Notes: generated by a model not told the origin, from the letters alone. Shown: positions 7,108 through 12,380, counted from the stretch's first letter. The stretch: 12,380 nt of DNA from CAYLZW01 sp964388085 (GCA_964388085.1 CAYLZW010000171.1:1-12380); one strand, 5' to 3'. Translations and numbers: made by a program.

Positions 7108-7125
7108 CGAGACTTTAAAGCCTCC
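7108..7125. repeat. 18-bp palindrome family, copy A
   Basis: Minus strand reads GGAGGCTTTAAAGTCTCG, an imperfect inverted repeat around TTTAAA, and is preceded by CGC. It shares half-sites with copies B and C and may be an operator for a regulator of the kinase unit or a REP-like element. Confidence 0.6.
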
Positions 7126-7148
7126 GCGCCCTCCTCTATGCGCTCCTC

Positions 7149-7166
7149 GGAGGCTTTTAAGCCTCC
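7149..7166. repeat. 18-bp palindrome family, copy B (perfect arms)
   Basis: GGAGGCTT-TT-AAGCCTCC: eight-base arms match exactly around a two-base centre. This is the cleanest member of the family. Confidence 0.7.
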
Positions 7167-7274
7167 GCTACCACCCTCTACGTCGCCCCAGCAGGCAGAA
7201 ATGTCTCGCCAGCGGCCTCTTTTGACCGCCAGCGAGACTATTCGACCTCTCCCGCGTCCCCACCGGCGCGCGCG

Positions 7275-7292
7275 GGAGACTTTGAAGTCTGC
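7275..7292. repeat. 18-bp palindrome family, copy C
   Basis: GGAGACTTTGAAGTCTGC contains the perfect inverted repeat AGACTT-TG-AAGTCT. It lies 13 bases beyond the stop codon of the DUF4145-type gene on the minus strand. Its left flank CGCGGGAGACTTT (7271-7283) recurs inverted in copy D. Confidence 0.65.
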
Positions 7293-7305
7293 TCGGCGCT
7301 CGTAG

Positions 7306-7998
7306 TCATGCCGCGGACGCTTGAGCCGCTCTTTGGCGCCTCTCAGCGGGGGCGCGGCAGGTTGGAAAGTCTCCCGCGGCCAGCTCGAGGGCTATCTCAA
7401 TGTCCGCGGCGAGAGCGCTCGCGACGCGCTCGGCCTCCGCGCGGGCTCTTGCCTCCACCTCCGCCAGCTCGCGCGCGAGCTCGGCCGCTTGCTGCGTCTC
7501 GGCGAGCGTGGCGCGCAGGCCCGCCGCCTCCTCGTCGAGCTTACGCTGCTCGGCGGTGGGGTCCTCCGGCGCGACGAACGGACCCGGCCGGAAGGTCTTC
7601 GATTCGACGCCACCGAAGGTGCGATGGAACCAGATGGCGAGGTGGCGAGCGACCTTCAGTTGGTCGAGCGCGACCTGATGGCTGGCGACGCGGTCTTGTT
7701 CGAACACAGCGTGCGTGACGCGGTTCCCCGCCCGCCGCAGTTGGTGAAAGAGCAGCGCCGTCTTGCCGAAGGCGATCTGCCGCTGCTCGAGGGCGCGCAG
7801 CACGTCGACCTGGGCGACCTCGGGGCCGGCGTACACGCCGACGGCGGCCGCGGCCTCCTTCGCGAAGGCCTCGCCGAGCTGTCGCAGCTTCATGATGCAA
7901 GCGGACGGATCGGCTACGAACAGCCGCTCAGCGTCGTCGGCGAGCTTCAGAAACAGCGGATCATGGGACCTCAGGAACCCGAAGTTCTGGCTCGCCAC
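7306..7998 (-). CDS. DUF4145-type protein resembling the N-terminus of type I restriction R / DEAD-box helicase subunits (probably truncated)
   Basis: A 230-residue protein. Residues about 3-130 (NFGFLRSHDPLFLKLADDAERLF, CIMKLRQLGEAFAKEAA, LFHQLRRAGNRVTHAVF, ARHLAIWFHRTFGG, FRPGPFVAP) match the helical DUF4145 domain that opens many HsdR-like subunits of 1,000 residues or more. Residues 147-205 form an alanine/glutamate-rich coiled coil, also typical of those proteins. The nuclease and helicase parts that should follow are absent, and the last about 22 residues look unrelated. The start is taken as GTG at 7998, because AGGAAGG (8006-8012) sits seven bases upstream and the conserved region begins at once. 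An ATG at 8046, or TTG with a GGAGG further upstream, would add residues of no recognisable kind. It is either a decayed remnant or a stand-alone domain protein. Confidence 0.65.
   Translation of the reverse strand: MASQNFGFLRSHDPLFLKLADDAERLFVADPSACIMKLRQLGEAFAKEAAAAVGVYAGPEVAQVDVLRALEQRQIAFGKTALLFHQLRRAGNRVTHAVFEQDRVASHQVALDQLKVARHLAIWFHRTFGGVESKTFRPGPFVAPEDPTAEQRKLDEEAAGLRATLAETQQAAELARELAEVEARARAEAERVASALAADIEIALELAAGDFPTCRAPAERRQRAAQASAA
7357..7374. repeat. 18-bp palindrome family, copy D (degenerate, inside a reading frame)
   Basis: Minus strand reads GGAGACTTTCCAACCTGC, 14 of 18 identical to copy C. Together with flanking bases, 7366-7378 is an exact 13-base inverted copy of 7271-7283. 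It lies within the last codons of the DUF4145-type gene, where that protein stops resembling its relatives. Confidence 0.5.
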
Positions 7999-8005
7999 CG
8001 CGTCC

Positions 8006-8029
8006 CCTTCCTGAGGCCCCGAGGGCCTC
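8006..8029 (-). promoter_or_regulatory. Ribosome-binding site that fixes the GTG start, with a hairpin directly upstream
   Basis: AGGAAGG (8006-8012, minus strand) lies seven bases before the GTG at 7998. Immediately upstream is a perfect seven-pair palindrome, GAGGCCC-N3-GGGCCTC (8013-8029). It could be an operator, or an RNA hairpin abutting the ribosome-binding site. Confidence 0.5.
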
Positions 8030-8124
8030 TCCGGCGAGAGTCGCATCTCCGGCCGCGCGCTTGCACCCCTCGACGAGCAGGGCGCTAGCGCGAGCAAGTA
8101 TCTCCTCCCATCCGTGGCTTCGGT

Positions 8125-8172
8125 GCGTGGCGCGGCGGGTGCGTGGCGCGGCGGGTGCGTGGCGCGGGGGGT
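8125..8172. repeat. Three tandem copies of a 16-bp unit
   Basis: Unit GCGTGGCGCGGCGGGT repeats at 8125-8140, 8141-8156 and 8157-8172, the third with one C-to-G change. The array lies between the divergent starts of the DUF4145-type gene and the membrane-protein gene, so it may affect either promoter. Sixteen bases is not a multiple of three, so the array is unlikely to be coding. Confidence 0.9.
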
Positions 8173-8186
8173 GCAATGCCTCACAC

Positions 8187-8780
8187 GTGCTCTCGCAACT
8201 TCCGCTCCTCGTCGTCGTCGCGCTCGCGTCTATGCCCCTGCCGGAGGCGGAGGCGCGGGGCGCCGCACACGAGCCACACACGGCAGCCCACCGCGCTCCC
8301 ACGCCGCGGATACACCTCGCCGTCGGAGCCAGCGTCGTGAGCGGGGCGCTCGTGCTCGGCAGCGTCGGTTACGCTTTGACGCTCCTGCATGACGCTCCCG
8401 AGCGCGTGCCCGAGGCGGTCGCGATCGGCGTCGGGGTGCCGCTCGTCGGCAGCGCGCTCATCACGGCGTTCGCCCTCTGCTTCGTCGAGTCGAGTCGATT
8501 GCACGTGCTTGCGCGAAGCGCCGTGGTGCCCGTGGTCCCCATCGTGGCCACCGCCATGAGCCTGTCGACGGCGGTCCCGGTGGGCGCCGTGCTCGCGCTG
8601 CTCGGGGGCGTCGTCGTCGCCGGTTTCCTGCCCGGGATCGATCCCGGTCGCATCGTCCCCTCGTTGGGCCCCCTCCCCGGCACCCATATCGTCGGCCCGC
8701 TGCTCGTGTTCGCCGCCTTGACCACGCTGACCCCCGGCGTCGTCGTCGGGAGCGATTCGTTCCATTTCGCGGTCGAATAG
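8187..8780 (+). CDS. Unrecognised multi-pass membrane protein
   Basis: I do not recognise a family. With a GTG start at 8187 the product is 197 residues. A signal-peptide-like N-terminus (LPLLVVVALASMPLPEAEARG) is followed by a His/Ala/Pro-rich stretch (about 25-42). Hydrophobic segments then lie at about 45-67, 78-100, 109-127, 130-148 and 167-187, with a GFLPGIDPGRIVPSLGPLPG loop between the last two. The reading frame is open from 8061, but the upstream part crosses the 16-bp tandem array and looks non-coding, so the start is uncertain (GTG 8187 or ATG 8232). There is no strong ribosome-binding site. Hydrophobicity and G/C-ending codons support a real gene. No function can be given. Confidence 0.6.
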   Translation: MLSQLPLLVVVALASMPLPEAEARGAAHEPHTAAHRAPTPRIHLAVGASVVSGALVLGSVGYALTLLHDAPERVPEAVAIGVGVPLVGSALITAFALCFVESSRLHVLARSAVVPVVPIVATAMSLSTAVPVGAVLALLGGVVVAGFLPGIDPGRIVPSLGPLPGTHIVGPLLVFAALTTLTPGVVVGSDSFHFAVE

Positions 8781-8956
8781 TGTCGGCAGCGCATGCCGGG
8801 CCGCGTCCGTCGATCCCCCGAGGGCGGGTCCTCGGAGCGGGCCTGGCACTGCGAGCGAACACCCTCCGGCCCAACCCCCCCCCATGCGAGCTCCAGGCCC
8901 GCGGAGAGGAACCCCGTCCCGGCCGACCCACCTCGACTCACCAACAGACGGACAAG
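8781..8956. other. Intergenic region between the membrane protein and the SRP RNA
   Basis: This gap of about 176 bases lies between convergent units. I see no gene, and no hairpin with a T-run for the plus-strand gene. Frames crossing it continue through the RNA genes and are not credible. Confidence 0.5.
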
Positions 8957-9044
8957 AAAAAGGCCGCCGTACACACCGCAGGGGACCCTACCGTTGCTCC
9001 CTTCCGGGCCTGGCGGAGTTCGGGCGTTGCGGTTGTACGGCGGC
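8957..9044 (-). ncRNA. ffs: Signal recognition particle RNA, 4.5S (small bacterial) type, with terminal T-run
   Basis: The RNA scaffold for Ffh in co-translational membrane targeting. The minus strand folds into one long hairpin: terminal stem GCCGCCGTAC (9044-9035) with GTACGGCGGC (8972-8963), an inner stem ACCGCA/TGCGGT, and the conserved apical part GCCAGGCCCGGAAGGGAGCA. The last has the GGAA tetraloop and the AGCA side of the Ffh-binding internal loop. No Alu domain is present. TTTTT (8961-8957) directly follows the stem, so the molecule's own end probably serves as intrinsic terminator. The 5' end abuts the CCA of the upstream tRNA with no spacer. Confidence 0.94.
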
Positions 9045-9134
9045 TGGCGGAGCGAGAGGGATTCGAACCCTCGTTCGGGGTTAACCGAAACACGATTTCC
9101 AATCGTGCACCTTCAGCCACTCGGTCATCGCTCC
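9045..9134 (-). tRNA. tRNA-Ser (anticodon GGA)
   Basis: A 90-base gene including encoded CCA (9045-9047) and discriminator G. Acceptor stem is GGAGCGA/TCGCTCC; the anticodon stem-loop CACGATTGGAAATCGTG has anticodon GGA, reading UCC/UCU. It has the long variable arm typical of class II tRNA-Ser and a T-arm with GGTTCGAATCC. It lies between tRNA-Ser(CGA) and the SRP RNA on the same strand. Confidence 0.97.
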
Positions 9135-9196
9135 AAAGGCTGAGCTCGTCCTCTTGTCTGTTCTCGGTCGCTTCTCCTCGGCGTTGGCGCTTATCG

Positions 9197-9208
9197 GTTC
9201 AAAGAGCA
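9197..9208 (-). promoter_or_regulatory. boxA-like antitermination element
   Basis: Minus strand reads TGCTCTTTGAAC, close to the boxA core TGCTCTTTA bound by NusB/S10 in rRNA leaders. It lies in the 99-base spacer between the two tRNA genes, inside the transcribed region. A role in keeping polymerase processive through this stable-RNA unit is inferred. Confidence 0.45.
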
Positions 9209-9233
9209 AGAGCAGGAGCCGGACAAAAAGAAG

Positions 9234-9322
9234 TGGCGGACAGCGAGGGATTCGAACCCCCGTTGGGTTGCCCCAAACCTGATTTCGAGTCAGGCGCCTT
9301 CAACCAGCTCGGCCAGCTGTCC
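9234..9322 (-). tRNA. tRNA-Ser (anticodon CGA)
   Basis: An 89-base gene including CCA (9234-9236) and discriminator G. Acceptor stem is GGACAGC/GCTGTCC; the anticodon stem-loop CCTGACTCGAAATCAGG has anticodon CGA, reading UCG. It has a long variable arm and the standard GGTTCGAATCC T-arm. First gene of the tRNA-Ser/tRNA-Ser/SRP RNA unit. Confidence 0.97.
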
Positions 9323-9336
9323 ACACGCGAGGGGGG

Positions 9337-9365
9337 ATCTAAGGTTTCAGACCCCCACTCGTCAA
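9337..9365 (-). promoter_or_regulatory. Sigma-70-type promoter of the tRNA-Ser/SRP RNA unit
   Basis: TTGACG (9365-9360) and TTAGAT (9342-9337) on the minus strand are separated by 17 bases. The predicted start, near 9330, leaves a leader of only a few bases before tRNA-Ser(CGA). Strong housekeeping-like boxes fit a stable-RNA operon. Confidence 0.75.
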
Positions 9366-9434
9366 CGCCTACGGGCCGGTTTAGCGGGTGGACGGTAGGT
9401 TTCCGGCACCTGCGCCGGAGAGAGGAAGTGCGAG

Positions 9435-11426
9435 ATGGTCGAGGGACTCGCTGACGCGCCTGCACCCGCTCCGCGCGGCTCGTCGTCGTCGAGATCGCCG
9501 GCCTCCTTCGCGCTCCTCGCGCTCGCGTTCGTCGGCGGCGCCACCCTGGCGACCCTGGCGCTGGCCGCCGCGCTGTTCTTCCTCGGCCTCTGGCCCGCGC
9601 TCGCGCTCGGCCTGCTCGTCGCCGTGGGCCTGCCGCTGTTCCTGGTGCTGCGCCTCGGCCGCACGCTCAAGCGGCGCCGGCTGCCGGCGCTCGTGCAGAA
9701 CATCGCCTCGCTGCTGCTCGCGCTCGCGACGCACGCGGCGCTGTTCGGCGTGTGCCTCGACTGGGTGGGGCGCTCGGCCGGTGATGTGTTCTTGGTCGCG
9801 AACACGCTCGTGGAGCGCACCGTGGGCGAGGTGCCGCTGTTGTCCGGCATCCTGAAGCGGGGGGCCGAGGAGGCGACGCTGACGCGCGAGGGAGCGCCGC
9901 GCCCTGCGGGGGACGGCGGCCCGGCCGCGACGGACGGCGGCCCTTCGCCTTCGGATGGCGGTCTCGCGGGCGAGGCGGCCCCCGGCGGGGATGGCGGCGT
10001 GACGCCCACGAGCCCCTCGCCGCTGACGGCGCGCAGCGACGTGAACCGAGCGGTGTCGGGCCTCGTCTCCCTCGTGCGCACGGACCGCGGGGGCTACGCC
10101 GCCGTCGTCATCACGCTCGACGCCGGCGGCGCCACGGCGAAGCGCACGCTCGACCTCACGCGCTTTGCGTCCGAGGGCGGGCCGGTGGCGGCGGACGCCT
10201 CCAAGGACGGCGGCGCCGCGTTCGTCACCGGCGGCGGCAGCGTCGTGTACGCGGGCCCGGGCGAGTCGCCGCGCGCGCTGCCGGCGCTCTCCCGCGGGGC
10301 AAAGCTGCCGCTGGCCGCCGGCTCTCGGGACACGCGCTCGCTCCGCGCCGTGCGGGACGTCGCCATCGCTCCCGGCGGCGCCCTGCTCGCGGTGGCCGAC
10401 ATCGTCGTCAAGAGCTTCAACGACGCGGCCGCGCCCGTGCAGCTGCACAGCGCCCTGCTCGGCTACGACCCCGGCAAGCCGGCGCCCGTCGTCGTGCTGC
10501 GCGTGAGCGGACAAGCGGTGCCGGACGCCGCCGAGGGCTCGGTGTCGTCGGGCTTCGCGCTGCGCCGAGCAGGCCCGGCCGGCCGCGTGGCGCTCGTGGA
10601 GTCGTTCCTCGAGGGCGGCTCCGGCGCGAACAGCGATGAGCGCCTGTTCGCCGGGCGCGTCGACGAGGGGAACCTCTTGCAGGAGGTCGCGCGGACGGGC
10701 GACGCGGTGGATGGCCTGCCGCAGCGCGCGCTGGCTCGCTTCGGGGAGGCGAGCGTGCTCGCCGACGGGCGCGTGCTGTTCGGCGCCGGCTTCCTCGAGG
10801 AGGGCGCCGGCGCGACGCTCTTGAGCGGACGCGCCGGACAGCCGCCGCGAGCGCTCGCGGCCGAGGCGGTGCGCGACGGCAAGACGCCCTGGCCGCTCAC
10901 GGCGCCGGCGGCACCTGAGCTGTTCGCCGAGCCCGACGGCCGCTTCGCGTTCGTGAAGCCGGGCGCGGGCATCGTGCTGGCCGAGCTCGACCGCCCGCTC
11001 GAGGCCACGCTGCTGGCGCCGGGGGTGCGGGTCTATCAGGGCTCGGGCGGGCAGGTGGCCTCCCTCGGCGAGGCGAACGAGCTCTTTCGGCCCACGCTCT
11101 CGCAGGGCGGCGACTGGCTGCTCGTCGGCGCCAAGCTCAGCGACGGGCGGCGGGCGCTCTTGCTGCTCTCGCGCGGGGACACGAGCAAGCGCGTGGCGGA
11201 GGCGCTCCTCGTCGAGGGTCAAGCGCTCCCCGGCGCGGCCACGGCGGCGAAGGGCGCGGGGGGCGCAAAGGCAGGGGGCGGAAAGGCAGGGGGCGCAAAG
11301 GCAGGGGGCGCAAAGGCGCAGGGTGGGAAGCGCTCCCCGGGCGCGGCCGGCTCGATCCGCAGCCTGATGCTTTTCGACTGGCGCGGCGGCGCTCCGAACG
11401 GCACGTCTCCCGCCGGACCCCCGTGA
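9435..11426 (+). CDS. Unrecognised large membrane-anchored protein with propeller-like repeats and a Lys-Ala-Gly-Gly tail
   Basis: A 663-residue protein with no family I can name with confidence. A Ser/Pro/Ala-rich N-terminus is followed by hydrophobic segments at about 24-49, 53-74 and 87-107. A low-complexity linker (about 145-200) has repeated DGG units. From about 205 to 600 there are strand-rich modules of the type 'VAIAPGGALLAVAD', 'GRVALVESFLEGG', 'GDAVDGLPQRALARFGEASVLADGRVLFGAGF' and 'LFAEPDGRFAFVKPGAGI', reminiscent of beta-propeller repeats. The tail (about 606-632) is a K-A-G-G repeat. The ATG at 9435 has GAGAGGAAG seven bases upstream. A location in the inner membrane with most of the chain outside the cytoplasm is inferred. 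The gene is divergent from the tRNA-Ser unit. The long opposite-strand frame here is an artefact of codon bias. Confidence 0.8.
   Translation: MVEGLADAPAPAPRGSSSSRSPASFALLALAFVGGATLATLALAAALFFLGLWPALALGLLVAVGLPLFLVLRLGRTLKRRRLPALVQNIASLLLALATHAALFGVCLDWVGRSAGDVFLVANTLVERTVGEVPLLSGILKRGAEEATLTREGAPRPAGDGGPAATDGGPSPSDGGLAGEAAPGGDGGVTPTSPSPLTARSDVNRAVSGLVSLVRTDRGGYAAVVITLDAGGATAKRTLDLTRFASEGGPVAADASKDGGAAFVTGGGSVVYAGPGESPRALPALSRGAKLPLAAGSRDTRSLRAVRDVAIAPGGALLAVADIVVKSFNDAAAPVQLHSALLGYDPGKPAPVVVLRVSGQAVPDAAEGSVSSGFALRRAGPAGRVALVESFLEGGSGANSDERLFAGRVDEGNLLQEVARTGDAVDGLPQRALARFGEASVLADGRVLFGAGFLEEGAGATLLSGRAGQPPRALAAEAVRDGKTPWPLTAPAAPELFAEPDGRFAFVKPGAGIVLAELDRPLEATLLAPGVRVYQGSGGQVASLGEANELFRPTLSQGGDWLLVGAKLSDGRRALLLLSRGDTSKRVAEALLVEGQALPGAATAAKGAGGAKAGGGKAGGAKAGGAKAQGGKRSPGAAGSIRSLMLFDWRGGAPNGTSPAGPP
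11261..11320 (+). repeat. 15-bp in-frame tandem repeat (about four units)
   Basis: Units of GGGCGCAAAGGCAGG at 11261-11275, 11276-11290 (one change), 11291-11305 and 11306-11320 (last three bases diverged) encode A-K-A-G-G-type repeats. The array is flanked by a direct repeat, AAGCGCTCCCCGG then CGCGGCC, at 11221-11240 and 11328-11348; the second copy has one extra G. Confidence 0.9.
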
Positions 11427-11596
11427 GCCCGAGAGCGCTCGCGCGGCTTCATGACGACGGCGCGCATCGCCTGCGTTGACACGGTACAGGCGGCGGCCTA
11501 CCCCCGCACGTCGCTGCGTGCTCCGCTCTCGACGACGTCACCGACGCTGCGTGCTTGACCGCAGCCGTTTCTGAACGCAAGGGAAAGACCCGAACC
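11427..11596 (+). promoter_or_regulatory. metK upstream region: promoter candidate and repeated leader motif
   Basis: TTGACA (11476-11481) is a perfect -35 box; 17 bases on, TACCCC (11499-11504) is a poor -10, so the exact start is uncertain. Downstream, CGCTGCGTGCT occurs twice (11512-11522 and 11545-11555), and GCACG (11506-11510) can pair with CGTGC (11517-11521). AAGGGA (11579-11584) is a weak, distant ribosome-binding site for metK. I cannot match this leader to a known SAM or SAH riboswitch class. Confidence 0.45.
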
Positions 11597-12380
11597 ATGA
11601 GCCAGACCTACTTGTTCACGAGCGAGTCCGTCACCGAGGGGCACCCCGACAAGATGTCGGATCAGGTCTCCGACGCCATCCTCGACGCCCTGCTGCAGGT
11701 CGACGAGGATCCGAGCGAGGTGCGCTGCGCCGTCGAGACGCTGTTCAAGACGGGCCTGTGCATCGTCGCCGGCGAGATCCGCACGAGCGGCTGGATCGAC
11801 GTGCCCGCCATCGTGCGCCGCACCATCAACCAGATCGGCTACACGTCGAGCGACATGGGCTTCGACGGCACCACCTGCGGCGTCATGAGCGCCATCGAGG
11901 AGCAGTCGCAGGACATCGCGCGCGGCGTCGACAACGCCGAGGGCAAGAAGAAGTCGAAGGACATGGGCGCCGGCGATCAGGGCCTCATGTTCGGCTACGC
12001 CTGCGACGACACCAAGGAGCTCATGCCCATGCCGATCGCCTACGCGCATCGGCTGACCAAGCGCCTCGCCGACGTGCGCAAGAAGGGCGTCTTGCCCTGG
12101 GTCCGTCCCGACGGCAAGAGCCAGGTGACCATCGCCTACGAGAACGGCGAGCCCGCCTACGTCGACACCGTCGTCATCTCGACGCAGCACGCGCCCGACG
12201 TGAAGATCAAAGAGCTGCGCGAGGGCATCCTCGAGGAGGTCATCCGCAAGGCCGTGCCCGAGAAGATGATGAGCAAGAAGCTCAAGGTGCACATCAACCC
12301 GACCGGCCGCTTCGTCGTGGGCGGACCCATGGGCGACGCCGGCGTCACCGGCCGCAAGATCATCGTCGACACCTACGGCG
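11597..12380 (+). CDS. metK: S-adenosylmethionine synthetase (3' end outside window)
   Basis: Cytosolic enzyme making S-adenosylmethionine from methionine and ATP, the methyl donor of the cell. The first 261 codons are present, of about 390 in the family, and run off the window edge without a stop. Landmarks: MSQTYLFTSESVTEGHPDKMSDQVSDAILD (His and Asp of the ATP/Mg site), the signature GAGDQGLMFGYA at about residues 125-136, and GGPMGDAGVTGRKIIVDTYG at the edge, with the Lys and Asp ligands of the triphosphate site. The ATG at 11597 gives the conserved N-terminus. The insert EGKKKSKDMGAGDQG before the signature is slightly lysine-richer than in E. coli. Confidence 0.97.
   Translation, partial: MSQTYLFTSESVTEGHPDKMSDQVSDAILDALLQVDEDPSEVRCAVETLFKTGLCIVAGEIRTSGWIDVPAIVRRTINQIGYTSSDMGFDGTTCGVMSAIEEQSQDIARGVDNAEGKKKSKDMGAGDQGLMFGYACDDTKELMPMPIAYAHRLTKRLADVRKKGVLPWVRPDGKSQVTIAYENGEPAYVDTVVISTQHAPDVKIKELREGILEEVIRKAVPEKMMSKKLKVHINPTGRFVVGGPMGDAGVTGRKIIVDTYG

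Larger units (their letters stand above)
6928..7305. other. 378-bp gap rich in palindromic repeats
   Basis: No convincing gene is visible on either strand between the kinase and the DUF4145-type gene. The region holds three copies of an 18-bp palindrome family (listed separately). It also holds GTCTCGC (7203-7209) inverted against GCGAGAC (7232-7238), overlapping a direct repeat CGCCAGCG at 7207-7214 and 7227-7234 spaced exactly 20 bases apart. The kinase promoter should lie here; CATACT on the minus strand near 7066 is a weak candidate -10 without a clear -35. Confidence 0.5.

Noticed and set aside
6928..7305. HipB-like antitoxin gene ahead of the kinase
   Set aside because: No frame on the minus strand encodes a helix-turn-helix protein; the gap is palindrome-rich and has no credible gene.
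7108..7374. CRISPR array
   Set aside because: The four repeats are 18 bp, palindromic, vary in sequence and orientation, and are irregularly spaced; no cas gene is present.
8780..9454. Plus-strand frame of 224 codons crossing the SRP RNA and both tRNA genes
   Set aside because: The 'EGFEPSFGVN' and 'EGFEPPLGC' stretches are conceptual translations of antisense tRNA T-arms, a common false-gene signature.
9381..11222. 613-codon minus-strand frame opposite the propeller-like protein
   Set aside because: It is Arg/Gln/His/Ala-rich with no motifs or membrane segments. The plus frame has a proper ribosome-binding site, hydrophobic anchor and structured repeats.
11427..11596. Known SAM or SAH riboswitch ahead of metK
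   Set aside because: I could not fit the conserved cores of the SAM or SAH classes I know to this leader; only an unclassified repeat/hairpin is visible.
11498..12292. 264-codon minus-strand frame opposite metK
   Set aside because: It is fully antisense to metK, whose conserved motifs are clear. The product looks like reverse-complement low complexity.

Overview
This window is G+C-rich, with short intergenic gaps and strongly G/C-ending codons. The combination of genes (divergent oxyR/ahpCF, a large proline/glycine/alanine-rich membrane-anchored protein, HME-RND efflux) fits a delta-type proteobacterial lineage, most likely Myxococcota. That placement is inferred from composition and gene style; no taxonomic marker was compared.

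Layout. (1) 1-1723, plus strand: the C-terminal part of a CzcA/CusA-like heavy-metal RND pump, overlapping a membrane-anchored TlpA/ResA-like thioredoxin. (2) 1763-5099: a peroxide-defence module. ahpF and ahpC lie on the minus strand, divergent from the LysR-type regulator oxyR, with the shared control region between them. The redox cysteines of all three proteins are intact. (3) 5100-8046: an accessory segment on the minus strand. It holds a DUF4145-type protein that looks like the detached N-terminus of a type I restriction/DEAD-box helicase subunit, a 378-bp gap with a family of 18-bp palindromes, a stand-alone HipA-like kinase, and a coupled small gene that joins a HipA-N-lobe-like region to a HIRAN-like domain. 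(4) 8187-8780, plus strand: an unrecognised multi-pass membrane protein, preceded by three 16-bp tandem repeats. (5) 8957-9322, minus strand: a stable-RNA unit of tRNA-Ser(CGA), tRNA-Ser(GGA) and the 4.5S-type SRP RNA, with a good sigma-70-type promoter, a boxA-like element and a terminal T-run. (6) 9435-11426, plus strand: an unrecognised large protein with three N-terminal membrane segments and a long propeller-like extracytoplasmic part. (7) 11597-12380, plus strand: the 5' two thirds of metK, running off the window.

How the genes work together. OxyR senses peroxide and is expected to drive ahpCF; AhpF passes NADH electrons to AhpC, which reduces peroxides. The thioredoxin probably services disulfides or metal-ligand cysteines of the adjacent efflux system. 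The accessory block is the part least explained by known housekeeping biology. A split HipA-like pair with a HIRAN domain but no visible HipB-type antitoxin, beside palindromic repeats and a restriction-enzyme fragment, is the best candidate for an undescribed toxin/defence-type module.
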